NCBI GenBank assembly: GCA_041394185.1
Contig: JAWKIQ010000001.1
Location: forward strand, 1,488,001-1,552,000
Reading direction: 5' to 3'
DNA length: 64,000 bases
DNA from: Acidimicrobiales bacterium
GTDB taxonomy: Bacteria > Actinomycetota > Acidimicrobiia > Acidimicrobiales > Poriferisodalaceae
The notes under the pieces were generated by a model that was not told where the DNA came from, made no database searches, and saw nothing but the letters and a program-made list of their open reading frames with translations. Positions 23,807 through 32,967 of the stretch are shown piece by piece. The translations under genes and the position numbers were made by a program. Every line of letters begins with the position of its first letter. The first letter of the stretch is position 1.

Positions 23807-26719
23807 GTGCAGCTGCGTGCCCTCGGACCCGTCTCGACTGTGGACGCAAACGGCAAGGTCACGTCGCTGCGCGGTCAACAAGCCGAGGTCCTGGCACTGC
23901 TGATGGCCCACCACCCTCAAGCGGTCAGGGCCGATCTGCTCGCCGAAGCGCTCTGGGGAGACGAAGCTCCGGCGTCGGCTTCGACAGGTCTGAGGGTGGT
24001 TGTGGCCCGCCTTCGCGACCGCTTCGACGACCCCGACATCGAAGTCGTACACGACGGCGATGGGTACAGGCTGCAGGCCCCGACACACAGCCTCGACACC
24101 GCACAGTTCGCCGACCTGCTCGACCAGGCTCAGGCCAGAGCGCAGGCCGCCGACCACACCGAGGCAGCCGCCTTGCTGGGCCAGGCCCTCGACCTGTGGC
24201 GAGGGCGAGCCTTCCAGCAGTGCGAAAACAACGCTTGGCTCGCCAGCCCCGTCGCAGTGCTGGAGCAGCAGCGCCTGGACGCACAAGAGCAACTGATCGA
24301 GACCCTGGCCGCGGCAGGCGAACACGACAAGGCGGCCGCTCTGGCCAGTAGCGCCGTCACCGACGAGCCGTTCAGGGAGCGACGCTGGGAGTTGCTGTTG
24401 CTGTCGCTGTACGCCTCGGGGCGCCATGCCGAAGCGCTGCGGGCTGTACAGCGCGCCCGCCGCTTGTTCGGCGAGGAGCTCGGTTTGGAGCTGAGCCCGA
24501 GGTTGGTCGACCTGGAAGCCAGGATTCTGGCCCACGACGAGAGCCTGTTGTCCAACCCCAGGTCGCACTCCCCCGCCGTTGCGGACGGCAACTCGTCGAC
24601 CGATTCGTCGCCGCCGCAGCCCGCTTCGCTGGTGCGCCGGCGCGACAAGGCGCCTTCGCCGTCGTCGAGGTTCTTCGGGCGAGAAGACGACCTCGCCGAG
24701 CTGGCAGATCTGGTGGCTGCGAACGGCCTCGTCACCGTGGTGGGTCCTGGCGGTGCCGGCAAGACCCGCCTCGTGGCTCGCTTCGCAAACTCGGTCGGCG
24801 ACCTGGACCTGGTGTGGGTCGACCTGGTCGAGCCCCGCATATGCCGGACGGTCGCCCAGTGCCTCGCCGAGCAGATCGGAGTTCGCCCCGTCGGTGATGC
24901 GACAGAGCTGTTGTCGTCGTTGGTCGACGAACTGTCCCAGCGACCCACGTTGCTCGTCATCGACAACTGCGAGGACGATGTCGCCCAGGTGGCCGCGCTG
25001 GGCGAAGCTCTGCTGCGTCAAACCCCTGGGCTGCGGGTTGTGGCCACCAGCCGCGTCGGTTTGGCCAGCGAGAGCGAAGCCAGGCTCGAGCTGGCCGGCC
25101 TCGACGACGAGTCGGCTCGCCGACTGTTGGTCGATCGGGCGTTCGGCTCGAGACCGGCGCCACAGGTAGACACGGCCGACCTGCCCCGGCTGATCGACTC
25201 GCTCGACGGCCTGCCGTTGGCGCTCGAGCTGGTCGCGGCCCAGCTACGTGTGCTTCCGGTCGACGAGCTGGCGGCTTTGGTGCAAACCTCGCTGGACACC
25301 CTGGAAGCGCCCAACCGAACCGACGTACGGCATCGGCGGCTCGCCGACACCATCGATGGCTCGCTGGCGAATCTCGATGCCGACACCACATCGCTGCTGG
25401 AACAACTGGCCGTGCTGAACGGTCGCTTCACCCTGGCCGACGCGGCCACGGGTGCAGGCCCAACCGCAGACCGAATGTCTGTGGCATCCCAGCTGCAGGT
25501 GTTGGTAGACAGCTCGCTGGTCGAGCGCGAGGTCGGCCGCCTCCCTGCATTTCGGCTGCTGTCGACGGTTCGAACCCGTGCCCGTGAGCGCCTCGACCAT
25601 CGTGGCGAACTCGACAATGCACGCGACGGGCACGCCACAGCGTTCGCCGCGCTGGTGTCCGAACTCGAACCCGACCTTCGCGGCGCCGGCGAGGAGCTGG
25701 CAGTGCAGCGGCTGAACGAAGCCGCAGACCACACCCGAGCGGCGTTCGAGCACCACGTGTCGCGGGGCAATACCTCCGCGGCCGCCGACATGGCCATAGG
25801 CATACACGACTGGTCGATTCTGCGGCTGGTGTGGGACAACTTCTCATGGGCCGAACGGGTTCTGGGCATGGCCGGCGCCGACGAACTCGACCAACTGGAA
25901 GAACTCCAAGCGTGCGCGGCCCTGGGTGCCTGGGCCGGTCAGCGTTTCACCGATGGCGAACGGCTGGCGGCAGCGTCGCTGCAGACCTCCAAACACCGGG
26001 GATCGCAGCCGCGGTTCAGGGCGCTGAGCGCCCAATTCAACCTGGCATCGCAGCAGGGTCGCTTCGCCGAGGCGGGCCAGCTCCAGGCAACCCTGATGGG
26101 GCGTCCACGGTTCAGGTCCGTACCCCACGAGGGGGTCCTGACGCTGGGCAACCTCGCCCTCGGATTCGTGCATGCGGGCATGACATCGGACGCGCTGAGG
26201 GCCGCTCTCGAATGCCAGCCTCTGGCCGCGTCCAGCGGCAACGCGTCGTTGCTGGCGTGGGCCCATTACACGCTGGGCGAGGCCCAGTCGGCCGACGACC
26301 CGGCCGAGGCGGCACGCTCGTTCGCCGAGAGCGTGCGACTGTCGCTGACCGTCGACAACCGATGGTCGCAGGGGATGGCCATGTCGTCTTCGATCAGCAG
26401 CCTGCGGAGGTTGGGTCGTCTCGACGAGGCAGCCGTCACCACCATCGAGGTGTTGGAACACTGGTACCGAACCAGGTTCGCATCGAACCTTCGCCACGCG
26501 ATGTTGCAGGCAACCCTGGTTTTGCTGGAAACCGGACGGCGCGACGCAGCTCGGCGAGCTCTCGGGGCGGTCACCTCCGCTCGCAGCACCCACCCGCTGT
26601 CGCCGGCTGACGCCATGGCCATGGACCAGTGCCGCGAGGCCTTGGGCGACCTGCCCGTCGGCGTCTCGCTGGACCGACGCTTGCTCGACGAGACCGTCGA
26701 AGCGCTCAGCAGCCGGTAG
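23807..26719 (+). CDS. AfsR-like BTAD regulator with NB-ARC ATPase and TPR-like region
   Basis: A 970-residue regulator from GTG 23807. Residues about 1-95 are an OmpR-like winged helix (LRALGPVSTVDANGKVTSLR, ADLLAEALWGDEAP), about 96-245 a bacterial transcriptional activation domain (BTAD: ALDLWRGRAFQQCENNAWL, LLSLYASGRHAEALRAVQRA), then a linker and an NB-ARC/AAA ATPase with P-loop VVGPGGAGKTRLVARF and Walker B LLVIDNCED. The C-terminal 400 residues are helical, TPR-like. Architecture matches AfsR-type regulators. Neither neighbour is a biosynthetic gene, so the target is unknown. Its end overlaps the convergent DUF2236 gene by 14 bases. Confidence 0.9.
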   Translation: MQLRALGPVSTVDANGKVTSLRGQQAEVLALLMAHHPQAVRADLLAEALWGDEAPASASTGLRVVVARLRDRFDDPDIEVVHDGDGYRLQAPTHSLDTAQFADLLDQAQARAQAADHTEAAALLGQALDLWRGRAFQQCENNAWLASPVAVLEQQRLDAQEQLIETLAAAGEHDKAAALASSAVTDEPFRERRWELLLLSLYASGRHAEALRAVQRARRLFGEELGLELSPRLVDLEARILAHDESLLSNPRSHSPAVADGNSSTDSSPPQPASLVRRRDKAPSPSSRFFGREDDLAELADLVAANGLVTVVGPGGAGKTRLVARFANSVGDLDLVWVDLVEPRICRTVAQCLAEQIGVRPVGDATELLSSLVDELSQRPTLLVIDNCEDDVAQVAALGEALLRQTPGLRVVATSRVGLASESEARLELAGLDDESARRLLVDRAFGSRPAPQVDTADLPRLIDSLDGLPLALELVAAQLRVLPVDELAALVQTSLDTLEAPNRTDVRHRRLADTIDGSLANLDADTTSLLEQLAVLNGRFTLADAATGAGPTADRMSVASQLQVLVDSSLVEREVGRLPAFRLLSTVRTRARERLDHRGELDNARDGHATAFAALVSELEPDLRGAGEELAVQRLNEAADHTRAAFEHHVSRGNTSAAADMAIGIHDWSILRLVWDNFSWAERVLGMAGADELDQLEELQACAALGAWAGQRFTDGERLAAASLQTSKHRGSQPRFRALSAQFNLASQQGRFAEAGQLQATLMGRPRFRSVPHEGVLTLGNLALGFVHAGMTSDALRAALECQPLAASSGNASLLAWAHYTLGEAQSADDPAEAARSFAESVRLSLTVDNRWSQGMAMSSSISSLRRLGRLDEAAVTTIEVLEHWYRTRFASNLRHAMLQATLVLLETGRRDAARRALGAVTSARSTHPLSPADAMAMDQCREALGDLPVGVSLDRRLLDETVEALSSR

Positions 26720-29009
26720 GCCACAGGTCGGTGTTGACGACCCCGACGCCTACCTGGCGCTCGATTACGGGCCGCCCGCCCTGTTCGACCGTGCGGCGAA
26801 AGGGCAGCCCGGCGCCGATGGCGAAGAACGGCTTCAGCCAGTAGTCGCCGGCGGCTTCCAGGGCCCTGCGCATCGCCGGCTGCAGCAATCGAGACGCGAA
26901 CCCACTTCGCATCGCCCAGGTCATGGCAGCGGCACGACGGCGGCCTCGACCCTCGCCCAAGAGGAGGTAGCGGTTGACCTCGGGGGCCCCGACAGCCTCC
27001 ACCATTCCCAGCGGCAGCCAGTCCATCCAGCGAGGGAATCCCTCCCCGATGCCATCCAGCAGGGCCTCGGTCAGACGCACGCCGTCCAGCGACACGGCAT
27101 GGTTGCGGTGCCGGATCATCGCCATCAGGGCACACGCCTCAGCGTAGGTGTAGGCGCGACGACGACCGTCTAGTTCGACGGTGACGACCTCGTAGGGCAG
27201 CCCGAGCAGGTGGGCGATGCCGCACCAGAAACGGGTATAGGCGTCGCGCTGGCCGTCGGTGAACGACACCCCCAGTCGTTCGAACATAGAGAACGGACCG
27301 ACAACGAACGTCAGCATCGTGCCCAGCAGGTCTTCCTGGTTCACGGGAACGCCCATCGTGCTGGTGTCCCACCCACCGGCGATGAGCTGTTCGGTGACCA
27401 CGGCGTGCATTCCGCGGACACCGATGGTCGAGTCGAGGGCCACTCCCCCGACCTCGAACGATCCGGGGGCGGCGCCTTGGGGTGGCGTCAAGACGTCCAG
27501 CAGGAACCGGGCCGTCTCGCCGGCACGTCTGAACGGATCGACAGCGAAATCGCTCACCGACCCCAGCACCCTCACACCCCGGGCTGCCGAGTAGGCATCG
27601 GGTAGCGACCCGAACAGCAGACCCATGAACATCGACGTGTCGTTGTCGCAGAACACTTGGCGGGCCGTGGCGACGGTGTCGGCGTCGAGCAGACCGCCGG
27701 GTTGTGTGATGGCGTCTCGGCGTTCGATCACGTCACCCATCAAGGCGAAGAACGACGCGGTCACATCATCGGCCGCGAGCCCCCGGCCCACCTTCCACAC
27801 CGCACTCAACGGGAAGTCGGCGAACAGCGGCTGGGCCTGGTTGGTCGGACGCGACCGAAGCAGTTCCAGTGTCTCACTGTCGATCGGGCTCGAGTCCGGA
27901 GCCGGCGGCGGGTCTGGCAGCGCGTCGACCCGTCGGTCACGAGCCTCCAAGTACCGGTCGATATCGCCGGACAGCTGCGGTCTGGCCACCCTGCCATCAC
28001 CGTCGAACCACGCGGGGTTGCGCTGCACGGCCGCCATCATCGGGATGATCCACGCCATGCGTTGATCCCAGTCGGCCCAGCAGCGGCACCCCTGGCCATC
28101 CAGCGCAGTGCGCAGCCCCAGTACGTCGGCCAGATCCGAGGGTAGGTCGATGCTGTGGGCGTCGCGGCTGACCCTCTGTCCGACCCGCACGCTTCCCCAC
28201 GGCACCTCGAAGGTCACCAACCTCTGGGTGGCAAACGCGATCCAGCGGCCCTCCAGCGCAAGCCGCCGGGCGCCGGGCCGGTGATTGTGCCATTCGTACT
28301 TGGTCTCCAGCAGCCGCCAGGCGGTGGTGATCTGGCGCACCCACGTGCGAAAACCCAGGCTGATCGAGCTGTCGAGTTGGCGTTGTTCGTGGGCGGCGAT
28401 CAGCACGTTTCCGCGCAGTATCAGGCGCGACTTCTGGTCGCGATCGGTGCACCCGATGGCCTGGAAATAGCTGCGCAACCCCTCGACCATGAAGTCGTTG
28501 TCGGTGCGGCGGGTCGGATCGATCACCATCGCCGCCACCTCGGACGGGTTCTGCGCGTCGCGAGCCGTGGCCGGTGTGCCAGGAGGCCAGGGTGCAACGC
28601 GGCGCAGCAAGTCTTCGCAGCGGCCCCACGCAAGCTCCATTTCGGTCGGGTCGGCCCCGTCCTGATGAGCGGCTCCGACCGTGTCGAGGAAGGCCACCTG
28701 GGCCCTAGCGACCTCACTGAAGATGTGGCGATTGCCGAAGGCGAACGGGCGCGAAACCATCCGGCGAATGAACGGAACCGGCACCGAGAGATATCCGGCG
28801 ATGGCGGCAGAGGCCCATTGGCCGATGGCACAAAACGACGCATCTTCGCAGCCGAGCACGGTGGCCATGGCATCGGCGATGTCGCCGTAGGCAACGGTTA
28901 TCAGCTGGTTCCTGGCGCGGGCGTCCATGGGGGTGAACGCAACCGCCTCCATCCGCTCCCAGGTGACATCGCGTGAGCTGAGGTCGGGCCGGAAATCGAG
29001 CATCACCAA
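26706..29009 (-). CDS. DUF2236 (Lcp/MpaB-like oxygenase fold) fusion protein
   Basis: A 767-residue protein in two parts. The C-terminal part (about 400-767) fits DUF2236, the family that includes latex-clearing proteins and MpaB-like oxygenases: YSAARGVRVLGSVSDF, RRAGETARFLLDVLTP, VRGMHAVVTEQL, GVPVNQEDLLGTMLTFV, TDGQRDAYTRFWCGIAHLLG. The N-terminal part (about 1-390; ELITVAYGDIADAM is not exact, the text reads NQLITVAYGDIADAMATVLG) is a helical region without a family I can name, rich in Trp/Arg pairs such as RTWVRQITTAWRLLE and ADWDQRMAWIIPMMAAV, perhaps a second degenerate copy of the same fold. No signal peptide. Function unknown; a heme-dependent oxygenase is the best guess for the C-terminal part. 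Confidence 0.75.
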   Translation of the reverse strand: MVMLDFRPDLSSRDVTWERMEAVAFTPMDARARNQLITVAYGDIADAMATVLGCEDASFCAIGQWASAAIAGYLSVPVPFIRRMVSRPFAFGNRHIFSEVARAQVAFLDTVGAAHQDGADPTEMELAWGRCEDLLRRVAPWPPGTPATARDAQNPSEVAAMVIDPTRRTDNDFMVEGLRSYFQAIGCTDRDQKSRLILRGNVLIAAHEQRQLDSSISLGFRTWVRQITTAWRLLETKYEWHNHRPGARRLALEGRWIAFATQRLVTFEVPWGSVRVGQRVSRDAHSIDLPSDLADVLGLRTALDGQGCRCWADWDQRMAWIIPMMAAVQRNPAWFDGDGRVARPQLSGDIDRYLEARDRRVDALPDPPPAPDSSPIDSETLELLRSRPTNQAQPLFADFPLSAVWKVGRGLAADDVTASFFALMGDVIERRDAITQPGGLLDADTVATARQVFCDNDTSMFMGLLFGSLPDAYSAARGVRVLGSVSDFAVDPFRRAGETARFLLDVLTPPQGAAPGSFEVGGVALDSTIGVRGMHAVVTEQLIAGGWDTSTMGVPVNQEDLLGTMLTFVVGPFSMFERLGVSFTDGQRDAYTRFWCGIAHLLGLPYEVVTVELDGRRRAYTYAEACALMAMIRHRNHAVSLDGVRLTEALLDGIGEGFPRWMDWLPLGMVEAVGAPEVNRYLLLGEGRGRRRAAAMTWAMRSGFASRLLQPAMRRALEAAGDYWLKPFFAIGAGLPFRRTVEQGGRPVIERQVGVGVVNTDLWPTGC

Positions 29010-30383
29010 CTAGGTACCAGGTCGAGATTGGGCGCCGGACCCGCCGGCGGCCTTGGGCAGGGTCAACTCGAACCGGTTTCCCGGGTCTACGACGCGGATC
29101 GAACCACCGTGGCGCGAAGCGATGTCGGCCACGATGGCCAGCCCCAGGCCGGTGCCCCCGCTTTGGCGCTGGCGCGACTCGTCGAGCCTGGTGAAGCGTT
29201 CGAAGATGCGTTCACGGTCTTCGAGCGGTACTCCGGATCCGTCGTCGGTGACGGCCAGAACAACGCGGTCGCCCCTCTCGGCGAGGTCGAACACGACCGC
29301 CGACTCGGCATGTCGCGCGGCGTTGTCGGCCAGATTGCGCACCGCGCGCCTCAGCTCGCCCGCGACCCCAGCGACCCGCTGTGGCGTGACGGCACCAATG
29401 CTCACATCGACGGACGAATGGGCCGCGAGCGTCTGGGCCTCGTCGAACAAGATGTCGTCGAGGTCGACCTGGTCGACCGCGGACGTGCGCTCGCCCGAGA
29501 TGTTGAGGAACAGCAGGTCGTCGACCAGGCTGCCGAGCCTGTCGGCTTCGGCGGCGATGCGCGCCCTGGTGACGTCCCAATCGGTTGCGGAGGCGGTCTC
29601 GGCCAGCACCCGGATGTTTGCGGTGGGGCTCTTCAGCTCGTGACTGGCATCGGACGCGAAGCGACGCTGGGCGAGATCGTGTTCGGACAGTCGATCGAGC
29701 ATGTCGTTCATGGTGTGCGCAAGGCGATCTATCTCGTCGCCAGAGCCGCTTGTCGGAACCCTGATGTCGAGTTCGCGGCCCGAAACCGCCTGGGCCTGCA
29801 GCCTGATCCGCTCGACAGGGCGCAGCGCCCGACCCACCGCAGCCCATACCGCAACAGCAACCAGCAGGGTCAAGATCGGAACACCGATGACCAGCGCCGT
29901 CTCGGCCGTGGAGACGGTCGACTCGACATGCGACAGCTCCTGGCCCACGAACACCAGGATCGAGCCGTCTAGCGATGCACCCGAGGCCATGCGCACGGTC
30001 TCATTCTCGATCTCGTGCTCGTCGCGGCCACCGTCTTCCAGCAGCGCCACCTCGACCGTTTCGACTTGTCCGGGCGCCAGGTCTGGTATCTCGGCGAGGC
30101 GGTGACCCGAAGACGACAATGTCGAACCATCGGGCCTGCCGATCCACCCGATCGTGTCGTGAAGCCCAGCGTTCAGAAGGGTTGAAGGGTCGCTGCCCGA
30201 GTCGATCAGCGAGAGCCTGTCGGAGACCTGCCCGGCCAGCGACGCGTCGAGCTGCGACACAAGCTCGCTTCGGAGCGACCCGACCAGATAGAACGAACCG
30301 ACGATCAGCGCTGCAGCCACCACCACCGTCGAGCCGAGGGTTATCTCGAAGCGAAGCGATCGGCGAGGCCTGGGCAGCTTCAA
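29010..30383 (-). CDS. sensor histidine kinase of redox operon
   Basis: A 457-residue membrane kinase. TM1 is about 15-37 and TM2 about 163-185, with a 125-residue extracytoplasmic domain between them; then HAMP, HisKA with FASDASHELKSP (H248), and HATPase with NLADNAARHAE, VTDDGSGVP and GGTGLGLAIV. The start is the TTG at 30383, whose TTGA overlaps the stop of the response-regulator gene; no better in-frame start exists near it. It is the last gene of the six-gene unit and pairs with the preceding regulator. What it senses is unknown; the operon context suggests metal or envelope redox state. Confidence 0.9.
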   Translation of the reverse strand: MKLPRPRRSLRFEITLGSTVVVAAALIVGSFYLVGSLRSELVSQLDASLAGQVSDRLSLIDSGSDPSTLLNAGLHDTIGWIGRPDGSTLSSSGHRLAEIPDLAPGQVETVEVALLEDGGRDEHEIENETVRMASGASLDGSILVFVGQELSHVESTVSTAETALVIGVPILTLLVAVAVWAAVGRALRPVERIRLQAQAVSGRELDIRVPTSGSGDEIDRLAHTMNDMLDRLSEHDLAQRRFASDASHELKSPTANIRVLAETASATDWDVTRARIAAEADRLGSLVDDLLFLNISGERTSAVDQVDLDDILFDEAQTLAAHSSVDVSIGAVTPQRVAGVAGELRRAVRNLADNAARHAESAVVFDLAERGDRVVLAVTDDGSGVPLEDRERIFERFTRLDESRQRQSGGTGLGLAIVADIASRHGGSIRVVDPGNRFELTLPKAAGGSGAQSRPGT

Positions 30384-31060
30384 GACCCACCGCCTGCGAC
30401 CAGGCGATAGCCGGCGCCGCGAACGGTCTGCAGGCTCTTGCGGTCGAACGGTGCATCGATCTTCTTGCGCAGCGAGCTGACGTACACCTCGACGATGTTG
30501 GTGTCGCCCTCGAAGTTGAGGTCCCACACCGCGTCGAGTATCTCGGTCTTGGAGATCACCTCGCCCGGCCGCCGCATCAGGTGCTCGAGGATCGCGAACT
30601 CGCGGGCTGTCAGCTCGACGGGTCTCGAGTTTCTGGTAACGGTGTGGGCGGCCGGATCGAGTTCGAGGTCGCCCACGGTCAACACCGTCGGCCGCTCCGA
30701 CATCTTGCGCCTGACCAGCGCCCGCAGGCGAGCCAGCAACACGACGAAGCTGAACGGCTTGGTGACATAGTCGTCGGCGCCCGTGTCGAGCCCCTCGGCT
30801 TCGTCGAACTCGCCTTGTTTGGCGGTCAGCATCATCACCGGCGTCCAGTCGCCCTCGTCTCGAAGGGTTCGGCACACCACATAGCCGTTCATCTTCGGCA
30901 ACATGATGTCGAGGATGATCGCGTCGTAGGTGTTCTCGCGAGCCATCCACAGCCCCGATTCGCCGTCGGTCGCGACATCTACGGCCATGGCCTCGGCTTC
31001 GAGGCCCTTGCGGATCGAGTCGGCCATGGCCAGCTCGTCCTCGACAACGAGAACCCTCAT
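30380..31060 (-). CDS. OmpR-family response regulator of redox operon
   Basis: A 226-residue regulator. The receiver domain has the acidic pocket VVEDE, the phosphoacceptor D51 in AIILDIMLPKMNG, MLTAKQG and the Lys in DDYVTKPFSF; the C-terminal winged helix has ELTAREFAILEHLMRRPGEVISK and VEVYVSSLRKKI...TVRGAGYRL. Its ATG at 31060 overlaps the stop of the ferric-reductase-like gene and its own stop overlaps the kinase start. It is the likely binder of the CTTCAGG/CTCAGG direct repeats found in front of this operon and of the flavoreductase gene at 45635. Confidence 0.95.
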   Translation of the reverse strand: MRVLVVEDELAMADSIRKGLEAEAMAVDVATDGESGLWMARENTYDAIILDIMLPKMNGYVVCRTLRDEGDWTPVMMLTAKQGEFDEAEGLDTGADDYVTKPFSFVVLLARLRALVRRKMSERPTVLTVGDLELDPAAHTVTRNSRPVELTAREFAILEHLMRRPGEVISKTEILDAVWDLNFEGDTNIVEVYVSSLRKKIDAPFDRKSLQTVRGAGYRLVAGGGS

Positions 31061-31635
31061 CGGCCTCGCCCCGGGGCCAGCACTCGATAGGTGGTCAAGA
31101 ACACGGTAACGATGATGGCAGCTACGGAGACGCCCACGTACACGGGGTTCGATGCATCGGTGCCGGCCGTGAACCCGTGCACCACTCCGGCTCCGAATAC
31201 GCCGAAGCTCAGCATGTGGATGGCGCGCCACAACTTACGGGGCAGTTTTCGCATCATCATCGAAGACGCCTGCACCGCCACCAGCAGGTACATCGCAACG
31301 ATTCCCCATGCCACAGGGCCGGGCTGCCACGAGCTGGCCATGGGCACGAAGATGTCGGTGAGCCCGAACGAAACGTAGTTGTCGAGCATCAGGGCGATCA
31401 CGTGAACAGCGGTGAATACCACTGACAGCGCCCCCAAGAACTTGTGAAGATCCAATAGCCACGCCGGGCGGGGCTTGTCGCCGGCAGCGCGCGTGGTGAG
31501 CAACAGGCCCCAGATCACCGACGCTGCCGCCAGGGCAAGTGCGACGATGCCACCAGAGCGGGCGACGAACCACCACAGCTGCTCGTGGACGGTTATCTCT
31601 GCGACCATCGGAACTCGTGTGAGTGCAGACATCAT
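31057..31635 (-). CDS. ferric reductase-like transmembrane protein
   Basis: A 192-residue integral membrane protein with about six helices. WWFVARSGGIVALALAAASV, LLDLHKFLGALSVVFTAVHVIALMLD and RAIHMLSFGVFGAGVVHGF show the paired His residues of heme-binding ferric-reductase/YedZ-like domains (H in DLHKF, VHV, IHM, VHGF). It lacks a flavin/NAD domain and so depends on a partner. ATGA overlaps link it to apbE upstream and to the response regulator downstream. It probably carries electrons across the membrane to an extracytoplasmic acceptor. Confidence 0.85.
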   Translation of the reverse strand: MMSALTRVPMVAEITVHEQLWWFVARSGGIVALALAAASVIWGLLLTTRAAGDKPRPAWLLDLHKFLGALSVVFTAVHVIALMLDNYVSFGLTDIFVPMASSWQPGPVAWGIVAMYLLVAVQASSMMMRKLPRKLWRAIHMLSFGVFGAGVVHGFTAGTDASNPVYVGVSVAAIIVTVFLTTYRVLAPGRGR

Positions 31636-32627
31636 CGCAGCACTCCTTGCCGGGCCGAGGGGCCCGCATGGGCCGAGGGGCCTTCGATCTCGTACTCGGC
31701 GAAGTCGCCATAGGTCCTGATCGTGCCGGCCATATTTGCCAGCAATGCTGCGACCCCGTCTGGTGGGTCGATCAACAGGTCGCGTCCCACCAGCGAAGTG
31801 GCGACGGCTTCGGCCCACCATCCGGCTCCGGTGATGACGGTCGCCAACACGACCTCGCCAGTTGGGTTCTGTCCGGTCGCCGGGTCGACGATGTGGTGCA
31901 CCTCGGCCGCGCCCTGCGTCCACCGCCGCTTGCGCGATGTCGACGTGGCCACCGCCCCCTGGACCAGCCCAACCGTCGTGGGCCGGTGCAAACCGGCGGC
32001 CGGCTCGGTGATGGTTATCGTCCAGACCTCGCCGTCGGGAGGTGCGCCGGCAACGACCAGGTCACCGCCGAGGTTCACCATCGCGCCGTCGGCACCAGAC
32101 TCGACCAGCTCCGCCACGATCAGATCGGCCGCGAGGCCCTTTCCGATGCCACCCGGATCGAACGATGTGCCGGCCGGTATACACACGCTGAGCCGTGCAG
32201 CGTCGGTGCGAGCCCGTGTTGTCGGGTGCAGATATGTGTGCGCGCCGGACTCGGACGGGTCTTCGATGGGGGCGGCCCCGGCGATGAGGTCGAACGACCG
32301 GTCATAACCCAGGTTCAGCACCGCGCGCCCCACCAGGGCGTCGAATACCCCTTGGGTGGCGAGCGTGGCGACGTCGGCGGTGCCCACCAGCCTCATGGTC
32401 TCGGGGCTCACGCCAACCCACTCGCCGGCGTTGCGGTTGAGCTCGGATACCTCGCTGGAAGCATCGAAGCGGCTCCACAGCCGTTCGAGGTGATCGATCC
32501 GGTCGATCGCGTGCACGACCAACCGCTGTGCCTCGGTTTGGTTGGGGGCAACGACCACAACATGTGCGTCGGTGCCCATGGCCCTGAAACGGGCCTCGCC
32601 GAATGGCCTCACAGTTCGCGGCGCCAT
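31632..32627 (-). CDS. apbE: FAD:protein FMN transferase (ApbE)
   Basis: A 331-residue ApbE-family flavinyltransferase: RFRAMGTDAHVVVV at the start, WSRFDASSEVSELNR, FDPGGIGKGLAADLI, GAMVNLGGDLVV and HIVDPATGQNPTGEVVLATV near the Mg/FAD-binding end. It attaches FMN through phosphoester bonds to Thr of FMN-binding-domain proteins outside the cytoplasm. No obvious signal peptide is seen. No protein with a typical flavinylation motif (SGAT-like) is encoded in this operon, so its target is either elsewhere or one of the two small upstream products. It overlaps the ferric-reductase-like gene by 4 bases. Confidence 0.93.
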   Translation of the reverse strand: MAPRTVRPFGEARFRAMGTDAHVVVVAPNQTEAQRLVVHAIDRIDHLERLWSRFDASSEVSELNRNAGEWVGVSPETMRLVGTADVATLATQGVFDALVGRAVLNLGYDRSFDLIAGAAPIEDPSESGAHTYLHPTTRARTDAARLSVCIPAGTSFDPGGIGKGLAADLIVAELVESGADGAMVNLGGDLVVAGAPPDGEVWTITITEPAAGLHRPTTVGLVQGAVATSTSRKRRWTQGAAEVHHIVDPATGQNPTGEVVLATVITGAGWWAEAVATSLVGRDLLIDPPDGVAALLANMAGTIRTYGDFAEYEIEGPSAHAGPSARQGVLR

Positions 32628-32628
32628 C

Positions 32629-32967
32629 TCAGCTGCCGCCGCTGTTCGTTGCCACCGTCGTCTGCTGCTGGGCGGGTTGGGCGGGCACCGCTCTGGGAAC
32701 CCGGATGACGGTGGGCTCGCTGCTGACCGCCGACGTCTGACCGTTCTGGCCTGTTGCCGCCGGAACCCGCACCACCACTATCTGCTGGGGCTGGATCGGG
32801 GCTGCGGTGGCGGGCTGATCGGCAGGACCGGTCTGGGCCGGGTTGGCAGCGGCCAGACCGGCCACCATGCCCAGGCCCGCTCCTACGCTGAGAGCGGCCA
32901 CGAACCACTTGGATGCGGCGGCGGGTTTGCGCCGCTTGCAAGCCGCCTGCGGAATGCGCTCAGTCAT
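32629..32967 (-). CDS. small membrane-anchored protein of redox operon
   Basis: A 112-residue protein: cationic N-terminus (CKRRKPAAASK), one hydrophobic segment (about 24-44, WFVAALSVGAGLGMVAGLAA) and a Pro/Ala/Gln-rich extracytoplasmic tail holding two similar strands, QIVVVRVPA and TVIRVPRAV. No known family. It overlaps the upstream His/Asp-tailed gene (ATG 32967 against a stop at 32960) and is followed after one base by apbE. The operon position suggests an electron-transfer accessory role, which is inference only. Confidence 0.7.
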   Translation of the reverse strand: MTERIPQAACKRRKPAAASKWFVAALSVGAGLGMVAGLAAANPAQTGPADQPATAAPIQPQQIVVVRVPAATGQNGQTSAVSSEPTVIRVPRAVPAQPAQQQTTVATNSGGS

